Shown here one piece after another: positions 1-6,472 of a DNA stretch of 9,850 nt; position 1 is the first letter of the stretch; every line of letters begins with the position of its first letter. The translations under genes and the position numbers were made by a program. Source of the stretch: Candidatus Nanopelagicaceae bacterium (GTDB lineage Bacteria > Actinomycetota > Actinomycetes > Nanopelagicales > Nanopelagicaceae); the NCBI GenBank assembly GCA_947488635.1, contig CANLAY010000024.1:1-9850 (forward strand). The letters are read 5' to 3'. The notes beneath the pieces were generated by a model. That model was not told the origin of the DNA and ran no database searches. It saw only the letters and a program-made list of their open reading frames with translations.

Positions 1-389
1 CCCGGTTTGACATGACCAACAGTTTTTAAAATATGCCAAGCAGTGCTGCCTTGTACCAACATACAAAGTGCTTGTTGATCAGATACACCAGTTGGAACTT
101 CAATCATGGCGCGTGGATTTACAGCAACTAATTGCGCATATCCCCCAGCACCAGATGGTGCTAACACCCGGCGACCATCGGCAGTTGTGCCAACAACTTC
201 AATGCCAGGAACTAGCGGCAACTCTTGTTTTGATAAATAACTATTTTCAGTTTGATGGGTATCGGCGTAATTAATTCCGATTGCAGTAACTGTAATTAAC
301 TCTTCGCTACCTTTTACAATTGGATCAGCTAAATCGAGGTATTCCATGACTTTGGGGCCACCAAATTTAGTTATCTGAATAGCTTTCAT
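1..389 (-). CDS. Quinone oxidoreductase-like zinc-independent MDR dehydrogenase, N-terminal part (runs off window)
   Basis: The reading frame is open from an ATG at 389 down to base 1 with no stop, giving 129 codons of the N-terminal, GroES-like half. The translation starts MKAIQITKFGGPKVMEYLD, contains GINYADTHQ and then LPLVPGIEVVGT, and ends in VQGSTAWHILKTVG. This is the usual order in NADPH:quinone reductases of the medium-chain dehydrogenase/reductase superfamily. The zinc-binding Cys/His pattern of true alcohol dehydrogenases is absent, as expected for the quinone reductase branch. The Rossmann NAD(P)H-binding half lies outside the window, so cofactor and substrate cannot be judged. 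The family reduces quinones or other activated carbonyls in the cytoplasm. The start lies 4 nt after the stop of the VOC gene, and a G-rich stretch at 397-406 may act as its SD, so it is probably co-transcribed and translationally coupled. The family is well supported; the exact substrate is unknown. Confidence 0.88.
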   Translation of the reverse strand, partial: MKAIQITKFGGPKVMEYLDLADPIVKGSEELITVTAIGINYADTHQTENSYLSKQELPLVPGIEVVGTTADGRRVLAPSGAGGYAQLVAVNPRAMIEVPTGVSDQQALCMLVQGSTAWHILKTVGHVKP

Positions 390-393
390 TTAT

Positions 394-852
394 TTACACC
401 CCCACCGCAGCATCTAGTTCGGCAATACTAATCTTATTCATCTGCAGCATGGCATCCATCGCAGCTTTTGCTTTAACTGGATCCGGGTTTGAGAGAACTT
501 CGCCAAGTCGTTTGGGCACGATCTGCCAAGACAACCCCCACTTATCTTTTAACCAACCGCAGCGACTTTCTTCGCCACCATCGGCAGTGAGTGCATCCCA
601 ATACTTATCTACTTCAGATTGATCGGCGCATTCCACAAAAAGTGAAATCGCTGGCGTGAATTCATAATGTGGTCCGCCATTTAGGGCAAAGAATTCGCGA
701 CCAGCTACCGTAAAAGTTAGTGAGAAAACATCACCACTAACTGGGCTGCGATTTACCTCTTTAATCTCAGAGTTTGGAATCAGCGAGGTGTAAAACTCTG
801 CGGCCGGAAGTGCATCTTTATCGAACCAGAGAAATGGCGTTACTGAAGTCAT
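394..852 (-). CDS. VOC-superfamily PhnB-like protein (3-demethylubiquinone-9 3-methyltransferase fold)
   Basis: This is a 152-residue cytoplasmic protein of the vicinal oxygen chelate (glyoxalase/bleomycin resistance) superfamily, PhnB-like branch. The N-terminus, VTPFLWFDKDALPAAEFYTS, is the typical first beta strand and helix. A FFALNGGPHYEFTPAISLF segment follows around residues 54-72, then a WGLSWQIVP segment around residues 105-113, which is characteristic of the branch. The C-terminal part (about 115-152) carries the usual 'DP.KA..AM.AMLQM.KI.I..L' helices. Length is normal and the frame is intact. Many members are called 3-demethylubiquinone methyltransferases, but that activity is poorly supported and I would not assert it. 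It is the first gene of a two-gene unit with the quinone oxidoreductase. Translation probably starts at the very 5' end of the mRNA (see the promoter at 859-864). Confidence 0.9.
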   Translation of the reverse strand: MTSVTPFLWFDKDALPAAEFYTSLIPNSEIKEVNRSPVSGDVFSLTFTVAGREFFALNGGPHYEFTPAISLFVECADQSEVDKYWDALTADGGEESRCGWLKDKWGLSWQIVPKRLGEVLSNPDPVKAKAAMDAMLQMNKISIAELDAAVGV

Positions 853-858
853 GCGCTG

Positions 859-864
859 AGCCTA
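859..864 (-). promoter_or_regulatory. Putative leaderless -10 box (TAGGCT) for the VOC/quinone reductase operon
   Basis: Read on the minus strand, TAGGCT is followed by exactly six bases (CAGCGC) and then the ATG at 852. It fits the actinobacterial TANNNT -10 pattern and puts the expected transcription start on the A of the ATG, so the mRNA would be leaderless. There is no Shine-Dalgarno-like sequence in between and no clear -35 box. The MFS gene at 7717 has the same arrangement. Confidence 0.55.
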
Positions 865-903
865 ACCCAGCCGCAATCAGACTGCGACTGCCTGCCCTTT
901 GCA

Positions 904-930
904 ACTAGACACCATTGCACTAGACATCAT
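904..930. repeat. Short direct repeat in the divergent VOC/ABC control region
   Basis: ACTAGACACCAT at 904-915 recurs as ACTAGACATCAT at 919-930, 11 of 12 bases the same, with a 15-bp period. It lies between two divergent operons, and the second copy contains the best -35 candidate for the ABC operon (TAGACA, 921-926). Two direct copies near a promoter suggest a binding site for a regulator, but this is inference from position only. Confidence 0.45.
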
Positions 931-950
931 CGCTTTGGCCTGATTACGAT
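921..950 (+). promoter_or_regulatory. Candidate promoter of the amino acid ABC transporter operon
   Basis: TAGACA (921-926) matches the -35 consensus in 5 of 6 positions. An 18-base spacer separates it from TACGAT (945-950), which fits TANNNT. Transcription would start near 957, leaving a leader of about 40 nt before the GTG at 998. The -35 overlaps the direct repeat. The assignment is by eye and other pairs are possible. Confidence 0.35.
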
Positions 951-997
951 TTGGCACGTATTCGCAATGTATTTCCACCCCACGAAATGGAGCTAAT

Positions 998-1846
998 GTG
1001 AAGAAGCAGACCAGTTTATTTCTAGCACTTGTAGTTGCGAGCGCGCTCGCGATTACCGGGTGTTCAAAAGCAGAAACATCAGATAGCGCAACATCAGCAT
1101 CATGCGCAAAAGCTGATTTAGCAACCGTTGCATCTGGCAAGTTAACAATTGCAACAGGTGAGCCTGCTTACTATCCATGGATTCTTGATGATGCCCCAGA
1201 AACCGGAACTGGTTTTGAAGGCGCTGTTGCCTACGCAGTTGCAAAGCAACTTGGTTTTAGCAATGACGAAGTAACTTGGGTTCGCACCACATTTGATGGC
1301 GCAGTCGCTCCTGGTGAAAAGAACTTTGACTTTAACTTGCAGCAATTCTCGATTACTCCAGAGCGTCAAGAAGTTGTTGATTTCTCTTCTCCTTACTACA
1401 CCGCACCACAAGCAATCGTTTCTTACGAAGGTAGCAAGATCGAAGGCAAAACTTCGATCGCAGACCTAAAGAACGCAAAGTTGGGTGCTGCAGTTGGCAC
1501 AACTTCACTTGATGCAATTGAAAATCAGATTGGTATTAAGGCTCAGGTATTTAACGACAATGCCGCTGGTGTATCAGCCCTTAAGAATGGTCAGATCGAT
1601 GGCTTGGTAGTAGATCTACCAACAGCGTTCTACCTATCAGGAGTTGAAATTGAAAAGGGCATCATTGTTGGTCAGCTTCCTTCAACTGGATCTGGTGACC
1701 AATTCGGTCTCTTGCTCTCAAAGGACAGCAAACTGACTGCTTGCGTAAGTGCAGCAGTGGATGCAATTACAACTGACGGAACCCTCGCTGCGATCACTGA
1801 AAAGTGGCTCGCAACTGAGACAGGCGCAGCAGTTCTAAAGCCGTAA
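998..1846 (+). CDS. Polar amino acid ABC transporter substrate-binding lipoprotein (SBP family 3)
   Basis: This 282-residue extracytoplasmic receptor captures an amino acid and delivers it to the permease encoded next. Residues 1-21 are a lipoprotein signal peptide (KK, hydrophobic core, then lipobox I-T-G-C), with Cys22 as the lipidated residue. A Ser/Thr/Ala-rich linker follows. The mature domain is SBP_bac_3: the FSITPER motif puts Arg123 where this family binds the ligand carboxylate, followed by VDFSSPYY. GTTS is at 167-170, and GQIDGLVVD ends at Asp206, the usual position for the ligand amino group. Cys36 and Cys249 are the only other cysteines and could form a disulfide. The start is GTG, backed by GGAG at 989-992 with a 5-nt spacer; an ATG two bases upstream is in another frame and runs straight into TGA. 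Ligand class (polar versus basic amino acid) cannot be settled from sequence alone. Confidence 0.93.
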   Translation: MKKQTSLFLALVVASALAITGCSKAETSDSATSASCAKADLATVASGKLTIATGEPAYYPWILDDAPETGTGFEGAVAYAVAKQLGFSNDEVTWVRTTFDGAVAPGEKNFDFNLQQFSITPERQEVVDFSSPYYTAPQAIVSYEGSKIEGKTSIADLKNAKLGAAVGTTSLDAIENQIGIKAQVFNDNAAGVSALKNGQIDGLVVDLPTAFYLSGVEIEKGIIVGQLPSTGSGDQFGLLLSKDSKLTACVSAAVDAITTDGTLAAITEKWLATETGAAVLKP

Positions 1847-1877
1847 GTTCAGTTGATTTACGAGTAGTTTGGCGACC

Positions 1878-2747
1878 ATGTTGAACGGTCCAGACCAGCA
1901 AGCATGGTCGCCAAGCTCTCGTGAACTTGAGCGTCGGAATGCCAGGCGCCAGATTTCTCGTAAGCAATTCACGATTGCCGGCATCTCTAGTGTTTTAGTC
2001 CTAGGCGCCTTATATACCTTAATTATTACCTCCCCTGGTTGGCAGGTTGTTAAAGAGACTTTCTTTGATCTCGATTACGGCCGTGAAGTTCTGCCCACAG
2101 TTTTGCGCGGCCTAGTCGTAAATATTCAGCTTTCCTTTATTGGTGGCTTCTTTATTGCAGTGATTGCATTAGCACTCGCTCTGATTCGCACTACTAAATC
2201 ACCTGCTTTAACTCCATTTAGATTCCTAGCAACTGCCTACGTTGATATCTTCCGAGGTGCTCCACTCTTGCTGATTATTTTATTAGTTGGTTTCGGCGTT
2301 CCCGCCCTGCGGGTAGCTGGATTAACTAGCAACGTCATTGTGCTCGGAACCGTGGCAGTTGTTCTTACCTATTCTGCCTACGTAGCCGAAGTAATTCGCT
2401 CGGGCATCATGTCGATTCACCCCAGCCAACGAGCTGCCGCCAGATCACTCGGTTTAACTTCGGGACAAACGATGCGCTTTGTTGTTCTGCCACAAGCAAT
2501 CAAGCGAGTTATACCACCACTGCTAAATGATTTTGTTTCACTTTTAAAAGATACTGGTTTAGTTTCAATCTTGGGTGTAACTGATGCGGTGCGAGCTGCG
2601 CAAATTAACGCAAGTCGTACTTTCAACTACACCCCATATGTGGTTTCGGCCATCTTGTTCTTGCTAATCACTATTCCGCTAACTAGATACATTGATCGCG
2701 TAATTCGCCGTAGTAGCGCCAAACAGAATTCTGAAGGTGCGATCTAA
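1878..2747 (+). CDS. Amino acid ABC transporter permease (HisM/GlnP family)
   Basis: This integral membrane subunit of the importer has 289 residues from the ATG at 1878. An in-frame TTG at 1869 would add three residues; neither start has a convincing SD, so ATG is preferred. A basic cytoplasmic N-tail (ERRNARRQISRKQ) precedes about five membrane segments, near residues 35-55, 80-102, 115-141, 151-170 and 254-271. The EAA loop that docks on the ATPase lies at about 171-193 (EVIRSGIMSIHPSQRAAARS, then LGL) and is followed by VLPQAIKRVIPPLLNDFVSLLKDT, a hallmark of polar amino acid permeases. Only one permease is encoded, so the transporter probably uses a homodimer. The gene begins about 30 nt after the binding-protein stop, and its TAA shares one base with the ATPase start, so the three genes form one operon. 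Confidence 0.93.
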   Translation: MLNGPDQQAWSPSSRELERRNARRQISRKQFTIAGISSVLVLGALYTLIITSPGWQVVKETFFDLDYGREVLPTVLRGLVVNIQLSFIGGFFIAVIALALALIRTTKSPALTPFRFLATAYVDIFRGAPLLLIILLVGFGVPALRVAGLTSNVIVLGTVAVVLTYSAYVAEVIRSGIMSIHPSQRAAARSLGLTSGQTMRFVVLPQAIKRVIPPLLNDFVSLLKDTGLVSILGVTDAVRAAQINASRTFNYTPYVVSAILFLLITIPLTRYIDRVIRRSSAKQNSEGAI

Positions 2748-3493
2748 TGAGCAATGTTCTTGAGCTAGTTAATGTTCGTAAATCTTTCGATAACGAACTC
2801 GTTTTAAATGATCTCTCCCTCACCGTTAAAGAACACACCGCTACTGTTCTAATTGGTGCTTCTGGTTCAGGTAAATCAACGCTTTTGCGCTGCATTAATT
2901 TGCTAGAGACAATCGATGATGGCCAAATCTTTCTAGATGGTCAAGAAATCTCTGACCCGCTAATAAGCGTTGATGAAGTCAGACGCAAATTGGGCATGGT
3001 TTTTCAATCATTTAACTTATTTCCACATAAAACCGTGCTTGAAAACATCACTTTGTCACCAATTAAGGTGCACGGAATCGCACCAGATCAAGCTCGAGAG
3101 CAAGCCATGGTGCTGCTAAAGCGCTTTGATTTAGCCGATAAAGCCGATCAATACCCAGATCGTTTAAGCGGTGGCCAACAGCAGCGAGTGGCAATTATCC
3201 GCTCACTGGCTGTAAATCCTCGAGTTCTATTGCTCGATGAAATTACTTCAGCGCTTGACCCGGTTCTAGTTAATGAAGTCTTAAGCATTGTGCGCGACTT
3301 AAAGCACGATGGCATGACTATGGTTTTAGCAACACATGAAATGGGCTTTGCCACCCAAGTGGCAGATGAAGTTTGTTTCTTAGAATCAGGGCTAATTCTT
3401 GAACGCGGCAGTCCTGTACAAGTGTTAAAGAATCCGCAGAATGCGAAGACTAAAGATTTCCTAAAGCGAGTCCACGAAGCTGGCAGACTTTAA
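2747..3493 (+). CDS. Amino acid ABC transporter ATP-binding protein (GlnQ-like)
   Basis: This is the 248-residue ATPase that powers the importer from the cytoplasmic face. All nucleotide-binding motifs are present: Walker A GASGSGKST (37-45), Q-loop VFQSFNLFPH (Gln87), signature LSGGQQQRV (140-148), Walker B LLLDE (Asp164, Glu165), D-loop SALD (168-171) and switch His197 in LATHEMGFA. Length and C-terminus (FLKRVHEAGRL) are typical of the polar amino acid subfamily. Two small departures from the usual subfamily sequence are EITSALDP instead of EPTSALDP and IIRSLAVNP instead of IARALA; neither hits a catalytic residue. The ATG overlaps the permease TAA by one base, implying coupled translation. 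The last 33 bases are also the antisense of the end of ppdK. Confidence 0.95.
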   Translation: MSNVLELVNVRKSFDNELVLNDLSLTVKEHTATVLIGASGSGKSTLLRCINLLETIDDGQIFLDGQEISDPLISVDEVRRKLGMVFQSFNLFPHKTVLENITLSPIKVHGIAPDQAREQAMVLLKRFDLADKADQYPDRLSGGQQQRVAIIRSLAVNPRVLLLDEITSALDPVLVNEVLSIVRDLKHDGMTMVLATHEMGFATQVADEVCFLESGLILERGSPVQVLKNPQNAKTKDFLKRVHEAGRL

Positions 3494-6166
3494 GACCATT
3501 GCTCTACCTGCCTCAAGTCTGGCTACCGGAACTCTAAATGGAGAACAAGAAACGTAATCTAAGCCGACTTCATTAAAGAATTTGATCGAGCGACCATCAC
3601 CACCGTGTTCACCACAAACTCCTAATTTGAAATCAGGGCGAAGTTTGCGTGCTTGATCCGCCGCCGTCTTCACAAGTAAACCAACACCATCTTGATCAAG
3701 TGATTCAAATGGATTAAACGGTAGCAACTCTAAATCTAGATAGAGCGGCAAGAATGTTGATTCGACATCATCTCGACTAAATGCCCAAGTTAATTGAGTT
3801 AAGTCATTAGTTCCGAAACTAAAGAAGTCGGCATAGATTCCAAGACGAGATGCAGTAATTGCTGCGCGTGGAGTTTCAATCATCGTGCCAATTGGAAATT
3901 CGACATCAACGCCAGTGCCCTTAAAGGCTCGCTTTATCTCAGCTTCAAGTGTTTCACGCAGATGCAATAGCTCTCGTTGTGTTGCTACCAACGGAATCAT
4001 TACCTCGGGTTTTGGATCATGGCCTAACTTCTTAACTTCAAGATAGGCATAAACCAACGCACGCACCTGCATCTTGTAGAGCTCCGGAATCAAAATTCCT
4101 AAGCGCACACCACGCAGACCTAGCATCGGATTCGCCTCATGCATACGCTTAACTGCTGCAAAAATAGCCGCTTCGCGAGCAGGTACTTCTTCGCCAATTG
4201 CTTCAAGGGTAGCCATGTGGGCCGAGAGTTCAGCCAGAGGTGGCAAGAACTCATGTAATGGTGGATCAAGTAATCGCACAGTTACGGGCAAACCTGACAT
4301 CGCCATCATGATGCCTACGAAATCTGCTCGCTGCAGTGGTTCCATCTCGGCAATCACTGCGCGCTGAATTTCATCATTTTCGGCAAGTACTAATCGCTCT
4401 ACATACGAACGACGCGGGCCAAGGAACATATGTTCGGTGCGACATAAGCCAACACCTTCGGCGCCCAAAATACGTGCCCGAATTGCATCTTCCGGAGTAT
4501 CAGCATTTGTGCGCACTTCTAAATGACGACAACTATCGGCATAGCTAAGCAAACGATCAACTGCTTTAACTACTGGTGATGCTTCATCGCTACTTGAAGA
4601 TAACAACCCTTCCAAATATGAAGTTACGGGCGAAGCGATTACCGGAATTCTGCCCAAGTAAACGGCGCCAGTTGCGCCATCAATTGAAATAATTTCACCG
4701 GCATAAACGCTTTGACTGCCGACTGTAAAGAAACCACCTGACTCATCAACTGAGATGGCTTCAGTGCCACATACTGCAGTCTTGCCCATGCCGCGAGCAA
4801 CTACAGCTGCGTGTGATGTTTTACCACCACGGCTGGTCAGAATTCCTTCGGCGGCAACCATGCCCACTAAGTCATCGGGGCTAGTTTCGCGGCGAACTAA
4901 AATTACTTTATGGCCATCTTTAGCTAGATCAAAGGCTTTCTTCGAATCAAAGACAACTTCGCCAACAGCTGCACCAGGAGATGCCGGGATGCCGCGTGCT
5001 ATTTCTTTAACGCTGCTACTTAAATCAAATTGCGGAAACATTAACTGGGCTAACTGATCACCGGTCACGCGACGAAGCGCTTCGTCCATGTCAATGCGAC
5101 CCTCATCAACTAAAGCCAATGCAATGCGAAATGCTGCCTCTGCTGTGCGCTTACCTACTCGGGTCTGCAGAATCCAGAGCTTGCCTTTTTCAACGGTAAA
5201 TTCGATGTCGCAGAGATCCTTGTAGTGGTTCTCAAGCAGCGCCATAACCCGCTCTAGTTCAGCGTGCACATGAGGCAAAAGACCCCCGAATTCAACTAAC
5301 GACATGGTGTTGCGGATTCCTGCAACCACATCTTCGCCTTGTGCCCGCTCTAGATAATCACCATAACTACCGATCTCGCCAGTAGAGGGATTGCGGGTAA
5401 ATGCCACTCCAGTACCAGAGTCTTGGCTTAAATTTCCAAAGACCATTGATTGGATATTCACGGCAGTGCCTAAATCAGATGTGATGCGTTCGCGACGGCG
5501 ATAAACATTGGCACGCTCTGAATTCCAGGAATGAAAAACGGCTTCAATCGAACGTTGCAGGTGCACTCGCGGATCAGTTGGGAAAGTTTCGCCCGTAAAG
5601 ATTTCACAGCTTTTTATATATCCAGCCGCCATCGCCTTTAAGCCAGCCGCATCTAATTCAGAGATTGCTTTGACTCCGAACTGAGCCAAGATAACTTCTT
5701 GCACTTTGTGGAACTCAGTTTGCGGCACTTCACAAACAATTCGACTATACATATCAATAAAGCGTCGGTAGCAATCCCAAGCAAATTGTTCATTGCCGGT
5801 TTCGATTGCTAACTGTTCTGCAACTTCAGGAGTCATTCCCACATTTAGAACAGTTTCCATCATGCCAGGCATTGAGAATTTGGCACCAGAACGAACTGAA
5901 AGGATTAACGGCTTTATTGGATTTCCGAACTCTTTACTAAGTTCTTTTTCAAGCGCAGTCATCGCAGCTTCTAATTCAGCTGGGAGCGTTTTCGGTGAAT
6001 GGCCACTCTTTAAAAATTCTTGACAAGCTTTAGTGGTGATCGTAAATCCAGGTGGAACCGGTAATCCGATTTTGACCATCTCGGCTAAGTTTGCACCTTT
6101 GCCACCTAGTAAATCTGATTGCGTGCGATCACCAAAAGTGAATGGAAAAATAAACTGCTCAGCCAT
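3461..6166 (-). CDS. ppdK: Pyruvate, phosphate dikinase (PPDK)
   Basis: This cytoplasmic enzyme of 901 residues reversibly converts pyruvate + ATP + Pi to PEP + AMP + PPi, linking glycolysis and gluconeogenesis. The nucleotide-binding domain (about 1-340) opens with LLGGKGANLAEM and holds ILSVRSGAKFSMPGMMETV (88-106) and an IEFTVE/WILQTR segment (321-336). The phosphohistidine domain carries GGKTSHAAVVARGMGK with His452 as the phosphocarrier. The pyruvate/PEP barrel has GLCRTEHMF (573-581), LRGVRLGI, GTMIETPRAA, FFSFGTNDLTQ and the catalytic Cys851 in GVCGEHGGD, ending in YVSCSPFRVPVARL. It is slightly longer than the roughly 875 usual, mostly through an extra linker near 510-545. The SD GGGGAG (6173-6178) sits 6 nt before the ATG. 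No PPDK regulatory kinase gene is visible nearby. Confidence 0.97.
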   Translation of the reverse strand: MAEQFIFPFTFGDRTQSDLLGGKGANLAEMVKIGLPVPPGFTITTKACQEFLKSGHSPKTLPAELEAAMTALEKELSKEFGNPIKPLILSVRSGAKFSMPGMMETVLNVGMTPEVAEQLAIETGNEQFAWDCYRRFIDMYSRIVCEVPQTEFHKVQEVILAQFGVKAISELDAAGLKAMAAGYIKSCEIFTGETFPTDPRVHLQRSIEAVFHSWNSERANVYRRRERITSDLGTAVNIQSMVFGNLSQDSGTGVAFTRNPSTGEIGSYGDYLERAQGEDVVAGIRNTMSLVEFGGLLPHVHAELERVMALLENHYKDLCDIEFTVEKGKLWILQTRVGKRTAEAAFRIALALVDEGRIDMDEALRRVTGDQLAQLMFPQFDLSSSVKEIARGIPASPGAAVGEVVFDSKKAFDLAKDGHKVILVRRETSPDDLVGMVAAEGILTSRGGKTSHAAVVARGMGKTAVCGTEAISVDESGGFFTVGSQSVYAGEIISIDGATGAVYLGRIPVIASPVTSYLEGLLSSSSDEASPVVKAVDRLLSYADSCRHLEVRTNADTPEDAIRARILGAEGVGLCRTEHMFLGPRRSYVERLVLAENDEIQRAVIAEMEPLQRADFVGIMMAMSGLPVTVRLLDPPLHEFLPPLAELSAHMATLEAIGEEVPAREAAIFAAVKRMHEANPMLGLRGVRLGILIPELYKMQVRALVYAYLEVKKLGHDPKPEVMIPLVATQRELLHLRETLEAEIKRAFKGTGVDVEFPIGTMIETPRAAITASRLGIYADFFSFGTNDLTQLTWAFSRDDVESTFLPLYLDLELLPFNPFESLDQDGVGLLVKTAADQARKLRPDFKLGVCGEHGGDGRSIKFFNEVGLDYVSCSPFRVPVARLEAGRAMVLKSASFVDSL

Positions 6167-6172
6167 GGTGCT

Positions 6173-6178
6173 CTCCCC
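6173..6178 (-). promoter_or_regulatory. Strong Shine-Dalgarno of ppdK
   Basis: On the minus strand GGGGAG is followed by six bases (AGCACC) and the ATG at 6166. It fixes the ppdK start and contrasts with the leaderless-looking starts of the VOC and MFS genes. Confidence 0.7.
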
Positions 6179-6214
6179 ATTGAGAACCTAAGGCGCCATT
6201 GCCTCAGTTACTAA

Positions 6215-6229
6215 TTAGGTTAGACCTAA
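6215..6229. promoter_or_regulatory. Perfect 15-nt inverted repeat upstream of ppdK (possible operator)
   Basis: TTAGGT-TAG-ACCTAA is a perfect 6-bp inverted repeat with a 3-base centre, 49-63 nt before the ppdK ATG, and overlaps another perfect palindrome, CTAATTAG (6211-6218). The minus-strand reading of 6217-6222 is TAACCT, a TANNNT -10 candidate within the palindrome, so a bound regulator could block initiation. The left nine bases equal the half-site of the DtxR/IdeR iron box, but the right half is not in the 19-bp spacing. The function is inferred. Confidence 0.4.
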
Positions 6230-6351
6230 AGGCTCAAATGGTGGGCAGTAATATTCACGATTCGGAACAGTTGCCCTGTCTGCTCAATCACAGTGCAGCT
6301 AGGCGGAGCGAAGAAACCCCTTTTGTTCCGCTTGGCGGATCGTTGCTTGAG

Positions 6352-6468
6352 TTATGCGCAACTACAACGTTCTGACTCTGGAACCCCAACAAGTGCTTCT
6401 TCAATATGTTCCCCGCAACCAGACCAAGTTGGTTTATTGCAATTGCGACAGATAACTTTGCTACACAT
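6352..6468 (-). CDS. 38-residue cysteine-rich small protein (possible metal-binding)
   Basis: This short gene starts at ATG 6468, 4 nt after the MFS transporter stop, and ends with TAA at 6352. The product has six cysteines in 38 residues: Cys2, a CxxC pair at 7 and 10, Cys18 in a WSGCGEH motif (His21), and a Cys34-x-Cys36 pair near the end (ERCSC). Arrangements like this often bind zinc or another metal. From memory, small proteins of the form 'MC..V.C..C.K.TW.GCG.H....L.GVP...RC.C' occur widely in bacteria and usually carry only a hypothetical label; I could not check this. The overlapping GAAAGG at the end of the MFS gene could serve as SD, and the tight spacing suggests coupled translation with the transporter. 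Cytoplasmic, no signal peptide. Function unknown. The cysteine pattern and family resemblance make it far more likely real than chance. Confidence 0.8.
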   Translation of the reverse strand: MCSKVICRNCNKPTWSGCGEHIEEALVGVPESERCSCA

Positions 6469-6472
6469 TTTA

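Noticed and set aside
68..274. Plus-strand open frame at the left edge
   Set aside because: Gln-rich translation without recognisable features; antisense to the quinone reductase N-terminal domain.
875..945. Possible riboswitch or long stem (AATCAG at 875-880 with CTGATT at 940-945)
   Set aside because: Only about six pairs enclose a loop of about 59 bases, and it lies mainly upstream of the predicted transcript start; no known riboswitch core was recognised.
877..1140. Open frame on the minus strand across the divergent control region
   Set aside because: It starts inside the well-supported binding-protein gene, covers the promoter and repeat region, and its translation matches nothing I recognise.
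4755..5057. 100-codon plus-strand frame within ppdK
   Set aside because: It lies opposite the phosphohistidine active-site region of ppdK, whose conservation explains the open frame.
6211..6229. Canonical DtxR/IdeR iron box
   Set aside because: Only the left nine bases fit; the right half does not match in the 19-bp frame, so I list only an unassigned palindrome.
6327..6339. Terminator hairpin after the cysteine-rich gene
   Set aside because: TCCGC-TTG-GCGGA can form a 5-bp stem, but no T-run follows on the minus strand, so intrinsic termination is not supported.
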